A DNA stretch of 64,000 nt from Spirochaetota bacterium (lineage in GTDB: Bacteria > Spirochaetota > UBA4802 > UBA5550), in assembly GCA_017999915.1 (NCBI GenBank), contig JAGNKX010000013.1, positions 62,001 to 126,000 of the forward strand, read 5' to 3'. The position numbers and the translations under genes are program-made. The notes beneath the pieces were generated by a model, which did not search any database, was not told the origin of the DNA, and saw nothing but the letters and a program-made list of their open reading frames with translations. Every line of letters begins with the position of its first letter. Position 1 is the stretch's first letter. Below are positions 1 through 9,119 of this stretch, in pieces.

Positions 1-2126
1 CCTCCCGCACCCGTTGCTCCCGTGTCACCGGCGCCCGCGGCGCCGGTAAGGCCCGCGGTGCCCGCAGCGCCCCCCGCGCCGCCATTGCCGCAATTAAGCG
101 TGGAACCTGTCAGGGTAATCCCTGAAGTCCAGCCATGCTTGTATATCGCAAAAGAAGGGCCCCCGGCGCCGCCGCCCCCGGCGCTGCCGCCTCCGCCTGC
201 GCCGCCGCCGCCCCCGTCTCCTCCGGCGCCGACCTCATCGGTATTGTAATCAGGGCCGTCGCCGCCCCTGCCGCCGTTTCCGCCATAGCCGCCATCACCG
301 CCCTTGCCGCCGCTGCCTCCATAACCGCTTGTGATAGTGCAGTTCTTGATAATAACTATAGAATCTATCAAAAAAACGCCGAATGACCCGCCGCCGCCAT
401 GGCCGCCGTTTCCGCCTTTTCCTCCTTCTCCACCGGCACCGCCACCGCCACCGGCATTGCCGGTTCCATCGGCAAACATTAACTCAAGTACCATGTTTCC
501 CCGCGTTTGAGTGCCCCCGCCGCCCCCGCCGCCCCCGCCATAACCGGGGCTGCCTTCCAGCCCCGCCTGGCCCGAGGTTGAAACCCAGATATTGTTAGTG
601 ACAGCACCTGACGAACCGCCTTCGACATTGGCTCCGGTTTGGCCATTGGCGCCGGTGCTTCCTTTTTGACCATCCACCCCTTGACACCATGCCCAGGCAA
701 GCACATTAATACAATCGCTTCCTCCGGCTTCTCCTCCAGAACCTCCCGGGGTTACATCACTTTCGGCTATATGCCCGTATGTACCGTTCTGTCCATCCCA
801 TTTGCTATCCCAGAACTCACCGGTGCCGCCGTCGCCGCCGTTACCGCCATGGTTGTTGCTCGTAGCTGACCCGGATCCTCCGGGTCCTCCGGCGGCGGAC
901 GTAAGGTCATCCGCATACCCCCGTTGGCCGGCATTCCCGTCGGCACCGGCGGATCCGGTGGCGCCTGGCGTCCCATCCTCGCCAGCATATCCGTTTCCGG
1001 CGGAAATAAAACTATTCTTCAATTCGACTGTACTATTTTTCAAACGCAGACTGTATGAACTCTTCCCAAAATCAGCCGCGTTTTCACCGGAAATAGTGAA
1101 TCCATCAATATAAATATTGTTTATGTTTTTCCCGTCAATGGCGATATATTCGCTTTGCCCGGTATCACTATCAATGATCGTGCCGCCCTGGATGGCGGTC
1201 GTATAGGAGGGAGTAACTGAAGACTTAAAACTGTCCCGAACCCATATTGAAGGATCAAAACCGCCGAAGAGGCTCACACCGCTGGCCAGGGTCAGGCTTC
1301 CTTCATACACACCGGCGCTCACGTACACGTCGCTGCCGGCCGCGCCGGCCGCGATGATGGCCGCCGGAATGGTTCTCTTGGGGCGCGAACGGTCGATACC
1401 CTCGTTGGCGTCGTTTCCGCCGATCGCGACAAATATGCCGGCGCCCGCCTTTTTCATGACATAGATATACACCCGGCTTGACAGGCTGTTTCCTTCCCCG
1501 TCATTCACCCGCAGGTCAAAGGCGATGGTGCAGACATCAGATGGAGCTGTAAAGGTAGGATTGACGCCCGTGAGAGAACCGTTTCCAATTGTCGGTCCGA
1601 GAATCTGTGTCCAGGAATATACCAGGGTATCTCCATCGGGATCACTGCTCCCGCTCCCGTCCAATGTAACTGTTTCACCGATGGTCACATCCCGGTTTTC
1701 GCCCGCATCGGCCATGGGTCCGCGATTGTCGGCCACGTTGACCGTGACAAGGTCCGATGACGAACGTCTGCCGTTATTAATCGTTAATCTGATTTCATAG
1801 GTGCCCACGGCGTTAAAAAAGAAGCTTGGCGCAATTAATGTGTTATCGTTAAAAACGGCGGTGCTTCCATCCGGTTGGTAGACTATTTCCCAATAAAATG
1901 TCAGGACCTTTCCCTCGGAATCATAGCTCCCTGACCCGTCAAGATTAATGGTTCCACTATAACTGTAAGCATTCTGGTCGGCTCCAGCATTGGCAACCAG
2001 TTGATTTTGCGACAGCAGTGAAGGACCCAGCAGAAATCCCTGTTTATTATTTTCACTTTCGCATTCTGTAACAATGATGCATAATATGATCAATGGCAGC
2101 AGTGCGAGTTTTTTAGTGTAATTCAT
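1..2126 (-). CDS. PKD / Gly-rich surface lipoprotein, partial at left edge
   Basis: An open frame runs from an ATG at 2126 (preceded on the minus strand by AGGGGA) to position 1 with no stop, so the C-terminus lies outside the window. The start encodes a hydrophobic leader (LALLPLIILCIIVTEC) followed by polar residues, a relaxed spirochaetal lipobox. Next come two PKD-like segments (starting at NAGADQNAYSY and again near residue 130) and a beta-helix-like region. Long Gly-rich stretches follow, broken by strand-like segments such as SSYSLRLKNSTVELKNSFIS. It is the third and last gene of a tandem family and is clearly homologous to the next two genes. A secreted or surface-attached structural or adhesive role is inference; no catalytic motif is visible. 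Confidence 0.85.
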   Translation of the reverse strand, partial: MNYTKKLALLPLIILCIIVTECESENNKQGFLLGPSLLSQNQLVANAGADQNAYSYSGTINLDGSGSYDSEGKVLTFYWEIVYQPDGSTAVFNDNTLIAPSFFFNAVGTYEIRLTINNGRRSSSDLVTVNVADNRGPMADAGENRDVTIGETVTLDGSGSSDPDGDTLVYSWTQILGPTIGNGSLTGVNPTFTAPSDVCTIAFDLRVNDGEGNSLSSRVYIYVMKKAGAGIFVAIGGNDANEGIDRSRPKRTIPAAIIAAGAAGSDVYVSAGVYEGSLTLASGVSLFGGFDPSIWVRDSFKSSVTPSYTTAIQGGTIIDSDTGQSEYIAIDGKNINNIYIDGFTISGENAADFGKSSYSLRLKNSTVELKNSFISAGNGYAGEDGTPGATGSAGADGNAGQRGYADDLTSAAGGPGGSGSATSNNHGGNGGDGGTGEFWDSKWDGQNGTYGHIAESDVTPGGSGGEAGGSDCINVLAWAWCQGVDGQKGSTGANGQTGANVEGGSSGAVTNNIWVSTSGQAGLEGSPGYGGGGGGGGGTQTRGNMVLELMFADGTGNAGGGGGAGGEGGKGGNGGHGGGGSFGVFLIDSIVIIKNCTITSGYGGSGGKGGDGGYGGNGGRGGDGPDYNTDEVGAGGDGGGGGAGGGGSAGGGGAGGPSFAIYKHGWTSGITLTGSTLNCGNGGAGGAAGTAGLTGAAGAGDTGATGAG

Positions 2127-2147
2127 TCTGATTTCCCCTTATTCACC

Positions 2148-4181
2148 TTACTCGTCACGCTGTCCGGATTCACCCGCTGAACCGGCGCTGCCCGATGACG
2201 CGCCTCCTGAGCCCCCGGATCCGTAAATCAATGAAGTGTCATTAGTATAAATAATTGAAAACTGCCCGTATTTATATATCGAGTATGATGGTCCTCCGGC
2301 GCCGCCGCCGCCCCCGCCGCCGCTGCCGCCGCTGCCGCCGGAACCGCCGTTCCCGCCTTCGCCGATCTCATCATTGCCGTAGGTTGCGCCGGCGCCTCCG
2401 GCGCCGCCCGGTCCACTGGCCCCGCCTGATCCGCCGGAACCGCCGTTTCCGCCATTGCCGCTGCTTATCGTGCAATTCTCAATTGTTATGACCGATTCAA
2501 TTATGAAAAGTCCGAAGGAGCCCCCGCCGCCCGCGCCGCCGCTGCCGCCATGGCCTCCTTCACCGCCGCCGCCGCCGCCCCCGCCGCCGTTGCCGGTGCC
2601 AGGAACTGTGAACCAGGTGTATTGACCACCGCCGCCTCCTCCTCCGCCGCCGCCGTTGCCCGGGGTGCCATCCGTTCCGGCGATACCCGCATCTGAAACC
2701 CATAGGTTGTTATTGAGAGATCCGGAGGACCCCCCCGTGCCATGTACGCCGTTATTGCCCGAGGACCCACTGCTGCCGCCGGAACCATTCTCCCCCTCTG
2801 TGCCATAATCTCCGCCGCTGCCGCCGGTTCCCGCTGTTCCCCCGTATAGTCCGACATATCCGTTTTCGCCGCGGTCCCCTTCGCCATTGTCTGCGGGAGC
2901 GGGATCGATATTCTCATCGTAGTAGCCGCCATCTCCGCCTCTACCTCCGTTCCCCCCGCTATAACCGTTGCCGCCGCTTCCCCCATTGCCGTTTCGCGCA
3001 TTGTCTATTGCGCCGTCCTGGCCGGCGGCACCGGCACCGCCTGCCGACCCGTCGGCCCCGCTTGATCCGTTATTGCCCGGAGCGCCGTTCCCGGCTGTTA
3101 TATAACAATAACGAAGTGTGACGTTGCTGTAGATCAATCGTATCCCATATGATCCACTTCCCGCTGTGGTTGCATTTGCGCTGGTGATGGTAAGCCCCTC
3201 GATGACGGCATTGCTGATGCCGTTTCCATCTACGGCCAGCGTGTTCCCCTGTATGGCGCAGGTAAACAATGGCGTATATGAAGGTTCAAGATTGTCCCGC
3301 ACCCAGGTGGAAGGATCAAAGCCGCCGTAGATGCTGACGCCGTTTGACAGGGTGATGCTTTCATTGTATACTCCGGCGCTCACGTACACATCGCTCCCCG
3401 CAGCCGATGCCGCGTTTATTCCCGCCTGGATCGTTTTCTTGGGCCTGGCGCGGGTGCCTTCGTAACCGTCATCGCCCGTTGTCGCCACATAGATGCCTGA
3501 TCCGCCTTTTTTCATGACAAATATATAAACGCGGTCGGCAAAGCTGTTGCCGGCGCCGTCGTCGACCCGCAGGTCATAGGCGATGGTGCAGATTTCCGAT
3601 GGGGCGGTGAAGGTGGGATTGATGCCGGTGAGGGTGCCGCTCCCGATGGCGGGCCCGAGCACCTGGGTCCAGGTATATGCAAGGGGATTGCCGTCAGGAT
3701 CGGCGCTGCCGCTCCCGTCCAGGGTCACGGTTTCATTGACGGTCACTTCCTGGTCGGCTCCGGCATCGGCCGTTGGTCCATTGTTTCCGGCCACATCCAC
3801 GGTCACCAGGTCCGTTGATGAATAATATCCATTGCTCACCCTGAGGATGATTTCGTAGGTACCTGTCGTATCATAGGTAAAAGAGGTTTTTGCTTCTGTG
3901 GGATCTGAAAATGCGATGGCGCTTCCCGGGGGCTGATATCTTATCCCCCATGAATAGGTGAGGTTCTTCCCATCAGGGTCGTAGCTGCCCGATCCGTCAA
4001 GATCAATGCTTCCTTGTAATATGTTGACACTCTGATCGGCCCCGGCATTGGCCACCGGCGCGCGGCCCGCCACCACCTGGGTCAGGCTCAGCATCAGTGC
4101 CGTTTCCTTCCGGTCATGGCATGTCATGAAGGTTCCGCATGCAATGATTATCACGATAATGAAAAGTTTTTTATGATACAT
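2148..4181 (-). CDS. PKD / Gly-rich (PGRS-like) surface lipoprotein
   Basis: 677 aa. The N-terminal leader ends near Cys21 (GTFMTC, then HDRKE), consistent with a spirochaetal lipoprotein. Residues about 42-128 and 133-222 are two PKD-type domains (NAGADQSVNILQG; DAGADQEVTVNET; both with DGSGS and DPDG motifs). Residues about 225-330 resemble DUF1565 (GIYVATTGDDG, KKTIQAGI, SIYGGF). From about residue 345 on, beta-strand-like segments (RLIYSNVTLRYCYITAGNG; FIIESVITIENCTISSGNG) alternate with long GGX or GXY Gly-rich inserts containing runs such as GGGGGGGGG. Known families suggest a beta-helix scaffold exposed at the cell surface; the Gly-rich parts resemble mycobacterial PGRS composition, not necessarily ancestry. 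It lies 21 bp from its downstream paralogue and 20 bp from its upstream one, so one operon is likely. Confidence 0.88.
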   Translation of the reverse strand: MYHKKLFIIVIIIACGTFMTCHDRKETALMLSLTQVVAGRAPVANAGADQSVNILQGSIDLDGSGSYDPDGKNLTYSWGIRYQPPGSAIAFSDPTEAKTSFTYDTTGTYEIILRVSNGYYSSTDLVTVDVAGNNGPTADAGADQEVTVNETVTLDGSGSADPDGNPLAYTWTQVLGPAIGSGTLTGINPTFTAPSEICTIAYDLRVDDGAGNSFADRVYIFVMKKGGSGIYVATTGDDGYEGTRARPKKTIQAGINAASAAGSDVYVSAGVYNESITLSNGVSIYGGFDPSTWVRDNLEPSYTPLFTCAIQGNTLAVDGNGISNAVIEGLTITSANATTAGSGSYGIRLIYSNVTLRYCYITAGNGAPGNNGSSGADGSAGGAGAAGQDGAIDNARNGNGGSGGNGYSGGNGGRGGDGGYYDENIDPAPADNGEGDRGENGYVGLYGGTAGTGGSGGDYGTEGENGSGGSSGSSGNNGVHGTGGSSGSLNNNLWVSDAGIAGTDGTPGNGGGGGGGGGGQYTWFTVPGTGNGGGGGGGGGEGGHGGSGGAGGGGSFGLFIIESVITIENCTISSGNGGNGGSGGSGGASGPGGAGGAGATYGNDEIGEGGNGGSGGSGGSGGGGGGGAGGPSYSIYKYGQFSIIYTNDTSLIYGSGGSGGASSGSAGSAGESGQRDE

Positions 4182-4201
4182 TATAACAACATTCCACTCT
4201 A

Positions 4202-6190
4202 TTAATTACTGCTGTTGCAGTCTCCGTCAGAGCCGGGATTGCCCGAGGAAGCGCCCCCCGTGCCCCCTGAGCCCATTGCCACCCGTGACAAGGTTACGTT
4301 GGCCATTGACAAACCGCTTTTATATATTCCGAACGATGGGCCGCCTGCGCCGCCTCCGCCGTGACCGCCGTTCCCTCCATGGCCCCCGGCGCCGCCGCTG
4401 CCGCCCGCGCCGATCTCGTCTGTGGCATGACTTGCGCCGCTCCCGCCGGAGCCGCCGGCCGCGCCGGAACCGCCGGTGCCGCCCCTGCCTCCATTGCCGC
4501 CATTCCCGCTGGAGATATCGCAGTATGAAGCCGTTATGACCGAATTAATTAATAAAAATCCAAAGGAAGCCCCGCCGCCGTTGCCGCCGGTGCCGCCGGT
4601 GCCAAGGCCGCCGCCACCCCCACCGCCGCCGCCGCCGTTGCCGCCGCCGTTAACGACAAGGCCGCCGTATTGGCCGCCGCCGCCGCCGCCGCCCCCGCCG
4701 CCGCAGCCGCCTTCACCGTCTGTTCCGGCGGTGCCATTCGATGAAACCCAGAGATTGCTGACCAGTGAACCGGATATCCCCGCCGGGCCGTTTGTCCCGC
4801 TGTATCCGTTCAATCCCGCGGTACCGTAATCTCCTTGTGTGCCGGGACGTCCTCTGAGACCTCCGGAGCCTCCCTGTGTTATCGATATCCCGTTTTTCAG
4901 TCCGTATTGACCGTCCTCGCCGTTCTGGCCCCGGCTGTACGCATCGTATATGCCATTGCCGCCCCTGCCGCCGCTGTTCCCGTTATAGCCGGTACCTCCG
5001 CTGCCTCCGGCTCCGCCTTCACCGTCTTCATCCCCGTTTTGGCCGTTGCCTCCGGCTCCGCCGGTCTGGCCATTGGCGCCGTCCGTTCCAGCCAGTCCCG
5101 GTGCCCCGTTGCCCGCTGTGATTATGCAATCATTGAACACGACATTGCTGCTTATCAGGCGTACTGCATAGGAGCCTCCGCCCGCCGCTGTGGCATCGTC
5201 GCTGGTTATAGAGAGTCCGTCGATGACAAGATTGTTCACGCCGTTGCCATCTACGGCGACGGTACTTCCCTGTATGGATGTCTGGAACGTTGTTGTATTC
5301 CTTTCCCACGTGGTATGGAGAAAGCCGCCGTAAATGCTCACGCCATTCGCCAGGGCCAGGCTTTCCCCGTAGTCGCCGTTGCCCACATACACGTCGCATC
5401 CCGCCGCCAGTGCGGCGGCAATGCCCGCCTGGATCGTCTGTTTCGGGGCCGTCCGTGTCTTACCGTCGTTGGCGATGTCGTCGCCGGTGGTCGATACATA
5501 TATGCCGGCCCCGGCCTTTTTCATGACAAATATATACACCCGGTCGGCCAGGCTGTTGCCAGATCCGTCATTCACGGTAAGGTCATAGACGATGGTGCAG
5601 ACTTCCGAGGGGGCGGCAAAGGTTGGATTGGCGCCGCTGAGGGTCCCGGCGCCGACGGCGGGACCGCTGATCTGGGTCCAGGTGTAGGTGAGAGTATCGC
5701 CTTCGGGATCGGCGCTGCCGCTCCCGTCCAGCGTCACGATGTCGCCAAAACCTACTTCCTGATCCGGCCCGGCGTTGGCCGTGGCACCGGTATTATCCGC
5801 AACGTATACGGTCACCAGGTCAGACGCTGTGCGTGAACCGTCGCTCACGGTGACCATGATCTCGTAGGTCCCGGCGGTGTCAAAGGTCAATGTGGTTTTA
5901 ACCTTAGTGGAGTCGGAAAAAGAGGCTGCGCTTCCAGCCGGCCGGTGGACTATTTCCCATGAAAAGGTGAGGTTCTTCCCTTCGGGGTCGAAGCTTTTGG
6001 ATCCGTCCAGTTCGACGCTCCCGGTATAGAGATAAACGTTTTTATCTGCCCCGGCTTTTGCGACCGGCAGCTGGTTGATCGACATGACGGGCCCCTGCAG
6101 CAATCCCTGCTTCTTCTCCTCGCCGCATTGGACCAGGATCCCGCAGGCCACGACGGCCGCGATCACTATGAGCTTATTGCGGTATTTCAT
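4202..6190 (-). CDS. PKD / Gly-rich (PGRS-like) surface lipoprotein, first of three
   Basis: 662 aa from the ATG at 6190, which has an AGGA about nine bases upstream. An in-frame ATG at 6217 adds nine non-hydrophobic residues and is less likely. The leader (KLIVIAAVVACGILVQC, then GEEKK) gives a plausible lipobox LVQC. Two PKD domains (KAGADKNVYLYTG and NAGPDQEVGFGD) are followed by a DUF1565-like stretch (GIYVSTTGDDI, KQTIQAGI, SIYGGF). Gly-rich blocks are interleaved with strand segments VRLISSNVVFNDCIITAGN and FLLINSVITASYCDISSGN. The architecture is the same as the two downstream genes, but the Gly-rich inserts differ in length and sequence, as expected for rapidly evolving repeats. Function unknown; an extracellular matrix or adhesion role is inference. 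Confidence 0.88.
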   Translation of the reverse strand: MKYRNKLIVIAAVVACGILVQCGEEKKQGLLQGPVMSINQLPVAKAGADKNVYLYTGSVELDGSKSFDPEGKNLTFSWEIVHRPAGSAASFSDSTKVKTTLTFDTAGTYEIMVTVSDGSRTASDLVTVYVADNTGATANAGPDQEVGFGDIVTLDGSGSADPEGDTLTYTWTQISGPAVGAGTLSGANPTFAAPSEVCTIVYDLTVNDGSGNSLADRVYIFVMKKAGAGIYVSTTGDDIANDGKTRTAPKQTIQAGIAAALAAGCDVYVGNGDYGESLALANGVSIYGGFLHTTWERNTTTFQTSIQGSTVAVDGNGVNNLVIDGLSITSDDATAAGGGSYAVRLISSNVVFNDCIITAGNGAPGLAGTDGANGQTGGAGGNGQNGDEDGEGGAGGSGGTGYNGNSGGRGGNGIYDAYSRGQNGEDGQYGLKNGISITQGGSGGLRGRPGTQGDYGTAGLNGYSGTNGPAGISGSLVSNLWVSSNGTAGTDGEGGCGGGGGGGGGGQYGGLVVNGGGNGGGGGGGGGGLGTGGTGGNGGGASFGFLLINSVITASYCDISSGNGGNGGRGGTGGSGAAGGSGGSGASHATDEIGAGGSGGAGGHGGNGGHGGGGAGGPSFGIYKSGLSMANVTLSRVAMGSGGTGGASSGNPGSDGDCNSSN

Positions 6191-6271
6191 AGCGTTAATT
6201 CCTGAATGTTGCCCCATGTCCAGTTCCGCAGTGACCGATCAATGCCGCTGATCGGAAGTTCCTCAGTACCG

Positions 6272-7036
6272 TCACAGGTCATTATCCCTTTTCAGATTGT
6301 CCTTTTTTTGCACTTCCTCTTTAAGGATTTCCTTTTCCTTTATGACTTCCGGGCTTTGCAGTCTTATATTCGTACTCGGCTTTTGCGGTCTGTACATCAC
6401 TCCCACGGACAGATACCCCGCCAGAGAATTCATGTAATCCAGCCTGTGGCGCGGAACGGACCACTCGTAGAACAGCCCCCCTTCAAAAATGAAGGATAGT
6501 GTTTCCATTACATGGTAGTTCAATCCCAGGACGACTCCGGGGGAAAAGAGGCGCGGGATGACAATGTTGATATCCCTGCTCCACAGGTTGTTCGGATAAT
6601 AGACCGATGATAGGCTTACCCCCGCCCAGGCACGGACCGACCGGCTGCGGAAAAAGGCGAATCCCACGGTGTTTTTAAGGCTCAGGCGGAAGGCATGGCC
6701 ATGGGTCAATGGCGGCACATAATTGTATTCCGCAAAGATGATGCCGGGCGGCCGGGGATACCTGAACTCGTCAAACCCCACCTGGAGCCGGTAGTTGACC
6801 AGAGAATCGCCGCCGACACAGGTATCGAAGACCAGCCCGGCGCCGTAGATATAGTTCATCCCCTTGAAATAGAAATCCAGATACACGGGGGCGGAGGCGT
6901 ACAGGTAATATTTTTTTAGCCGCGATTCCCCTATTCCGCCGTTGAAATAGACACCGAGGCCGTAGGCATACAGGGACGGGGAAAAGCCTATTGTGAGTAA
7001 AATGAAGCATGATATGAATAATAACTTATTCTTCAA
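6272..7036 (-). CDS. Predicted outer-membrane beta-barrel protein
   Basis: 254 aa from a TTG at 7036 that follows a strong AGGAGAAGG site; a TTG at 7066 would add ten residues (MAFLLIRRRI) and has no site. The N-terminus KNKLLFISCFILLTIGF ending SLYA is a signal peptide. The mature part alternates aromatic and small residues in amphipathic strands (YGLGVYFNGGIGE, YIYGAGLVFDT, YRLQVGFDEF, AGYLSVGVMYRP), the pattern of an outer-membrane barrel. It ends in a charged tail rich in Lys and Glu. It lies 81 bp upstream of the Gly-rich lipoprotein genes on the same strand, so it could share their transcript and anchor or export them (inference). A shorter paralogue is at 17287-17847 (SLYAYGLG, FNYRLDL). 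Confidence 0.7.
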   Translation of the reverse strand: MKNKLLFISCFILLTIGFSPSLYAYGLGVYFNGGIGESRLKKYYLYASAPVYLDFYFKGMNYIYGAGLVFDTCVGGDSLVNYRLQVGFDEFRYPRPPGIIFAEYNYVPPLTHGHAFRLSLKNTVGFAFFRSRSVRAWAGVSLSSVYYPNNLWSRDINIVIPRLFSPGVVLGLNYHVMETLSFIFEGGLFYEWSVPRHRLDYMNSLAGYLSVGVMYRPQKPSTNIRLQSPEVIKEKEILKEEVQKKDNLKRDNDL

Positions 7037-7365
7037 TATCCTTCTCCTGATAAGTAAAAAAGCCAAGGCATAACTATTATAACCCTCCCGCAGGGGCTTT
7101 TTTTAAAAATTGATACAGGCATATATAACACTAAATTATTATTAATAAAGAAAAAATTCAAGGTCTGGAACGTTCCGCTCACATGAACGGCGCGTCTCGA
7201 AGCATGAACGGCGCGTCATTTTTAAATTTTTTTTCTCAGGGTTGCGAAAAAGCCCTTTCCACCGGAAATTCCGTGTTTCGATCGTTTCGGAGGCTAACCC
7301 GGTAGCTGGTCATAGCCGAACTCCTGGGCCTGTTATTGATGCCCCAATTCCATCATGGGAGGTCT
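7037..7365. other. Intergenic gap with a 15-bp direct repeat
   Basis: No gene seen. The 15-mer CATGAACGGCGCGTC occurs at 7182-7196 and again at 7203-7217, followed by T-rich sequence. Near 7085-7108 there is CCCTCCCGCAGGGGC followed by a T run on the plus strand, a weak hairpin that could act as a terminator although no plus-strand gene precedes it. Confidence 0.5.
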
Positions 7366-7692
7366 TTACCTTGTAATAAAGACAAGGGTGTCGATCACGG
7401 CGGCTATCCTGCCGCCGCCGTAGGCAACGTCAATCATCTGCCGGGCATTCATGGCCAGGTGCGCGAAGAAGATCGCCAGGAACAGGGCCATGACGCTGGC
7501 CACGGCCGCCATCAGCTGGTCTATGGTGGCGATCTTCAGCCATTCCGGCGTTTCCAGGGGACCGATGAAAAGCTCGTACAGGCCGACGCTGAAGATGAAC
7601 TGTAGGATCATTAAAAGATAGATGTCAATGATCTTTTCGCCGGTGATCATGGGACCGGATAGGGCTGAGTCCGTCTCCCGGGGCGATATCAT
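7366..7692 (-). CDS. UPF0114 (YqhA-like) membrane protein, short form
   Basis: 108 aa. The core (IIDIYLLMILQFIFSVGLYELFIG, split by a short loop from PEWLKIATIDQL) matches the GLYELFI and PEWLKI signatures I know from UPF0114/YqhA proteins, an integral-membrane family of unknown function. Usual members have about 160-190 residues with an N-terminal membrane segment before this core; here only about 17 residues precede it, so the protein looks N-terminally shortened. Two or three membrane helices remain. It starts 24 bp after the ferredoxin-like gene on the same strand with a GAAGGG site, so the two are probably co-transcribed. Confidence 0.6.
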   Translation of the reverse strand: MISPRETDSALSGPMITGEKIIDIYLLMILQFIFSVGLYELFIGPLETPEWLKIATIDQLMAAVASVMALFLAIFFAHLAMNARQMIDVAYGGGRIAAVIDTLVFITR

Positions 7693-7715
7693 TCATGATC
7701 ATACCCTTCGCAAAT

Positions 7716-8864
7716 TCATGCCTTCAAGCCGGCCATGTATTTGGCCGCCATTGTTAAAACTCTTCCCGTTCCGAAACGTTCCGTCATGATTTTCTGATAC
7801 AGGGCGTCATGGTTTTTGGGCGGCACCTGGGTGTTTTCTTTTTTCCTGAGCATATGGGCGTTGTTTTTGCAAGGGGCGGCGCACACGCCGCAGCCGATGC
7901 AGCGGTCCAGGTTGACCATGGCGGTTTTATCCTTCATTGAAATTGCGTCCATAGGGCATTTTTCCACGCATTTTTTGCACCCCTTGCACTGCGCAGCATC
8001 GATTACCATGTAATAATTCGATTTGATCATTTCGGCGGGTCTGGGATACATTTTCAATGCCCGCAGCACATGGCAGCAGTCTCCGTCGCAGCAGCAGAGG
8101 AATTGAGGCTCCTGCGAATTCTGGGGGTTGAAGATAAAACCGGCTTTCTCCGCCCTGTCCATGATGGCCAGGGCTTCTTCATTGGTTATTTTCCTGGCCA
8201 CTCCCAGGCCCAGTACATGCCGCGCGGAATCATGAAACTGAAGGCAGGTTTCCCTGATGTTCGAATGCTTGCACTTATGACCGGTCACGTCGTTGGACTG
8301 CCGACAGACACAATTGGTGACCGTTATGTCATCCTTGATGTTCTTGACATATTCCCGCATGTCCATGTACGGTTCAACCCGGCGTTCCGGCGTTATGGAT
8401 GTATTGACTGGCACGGTGCGCATCTGAACGGTTTTAACATTAACGACCTCGTCGCTAAAATTTTCTTTCATGTATCGCTCAAAATCCCGTGCAAATTCCT
8501 TTGTAAGGCGATCAATCTGGTTTTCGAACATCCCGATAGCCAGCGGCGCCAGGCTGTAGATTTTTCCTTTGCCTTTTGATTCATAGTATCTTCCCCCAAT
8601 GATGGAGCCCTTTTTAACAAGGGTATCGAGCTTCTCCTCCAGTTCCCCGGCCGAAATGTTAATGCCGTTTTTTTTCACCCGTTTATGTATCCTCTTTAGA
8701 TTTTCCGGCAGGATGTTTAAATTGACCGCTATCTCGGCCTCTGCCGGCTTGAATAGATGTTTTAAAAGCTTGATTTCAACCCCTGATTTCGTTTCCGGAT
8801 AGGGGATGGGCAGCTTGTCGATCTCCCTCCGTAATCTCTGATAAACGTTTTCCTGCTTATCCAT
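7716..8864 (-). CDS. Winged-helix plus 4Fe-4S ferredoxin-type protein
   Basis: 382 aa from the ATG at 8864, preceded by GAGGAGGGAATAT; an upstream in-frame start at 8927 lacks such a site. Residues about 1-120 resemble a winged-helix segment (PAEAEIAVNLNILPENLKRI, LVKKGSIIGGRYYE). The middle has a Cys cluster (NCVCRQ, then HKCKH and ETCLQF) and a FLCCCDGDCC motif. The C-terminal third holds two classical 4Fe-4S binding motifs (CKGCKKCVEKCP and CIGCGVCAAPC). It is therefore an iron-sulphur electron-transfer or redox-sensing protein in the cytoplasm. The substrate is unknown. Pairing with a UPF0114 membrane gene downstream suggests a two-gene unit. Confidence 0.75.
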   Translation of the reverse strand: MDKQENVYQRLRREIDKLPIPYPETKSGVEIKLLKHLFKPAEAEIAVNLNILPENLKRIHKRVKKNGINISAGELEEKLDTLVKKGSIIGGRYYESKGKGKIYSLAPLAIGMFENQIDRLTKEFARDFERYMKENFSDEVVNVKTVQMRTVPVNTSITPERRVEPYMDMREYVKNIKDDITVTNCVCRQSNDVTGHKCKHSNIRETCLQFHDSARHVLGLGVARKITNEEALAIMDRAEKAGFIFNPQNSQEPQFLCCCDGDCCHVLRALKMYPRPAEMIKSNYYMVIDAAQCKGCKKCVEKCPMDAISMKDKTAMVNLDRCIGCGVCAAPCKNNAHMLRKKENTQVPPKNHDALYQKIMTERFGTGRVLTMAAKYMAGLKA

Positions 8865-9119
8865 ATATTCCCTCCTCGTGATTAGAGTTATTGGACGCGG
8901 ATTAATGGCGAGAGAACAAAGGAACAATCCATGATCAGAGGGATGTATACGATGATACTACAAGTATAGGGGGTGAATAAGGAAATATCAAAAATATTAT
9001 CAGTGTTTTAATTGATTTAATCATAAAGTGGCGGTACACTTAAACCAAAGAATTTCATTTCCGGCTATAATATTATCTTGATAATTTATCAGTTCTTTTC
9101 CAAATTATTCAAAAATGCC

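Noticed and set aside
4476-5836. Pro-rich and Ala-rich plus-strand frames of up to 333 residues
   Set aside because: They are the antisense of the Gly-rich lipoprotein genes; Gly codons read backwards give Pro and Ala runs, and no ribosome sites or domains are present.
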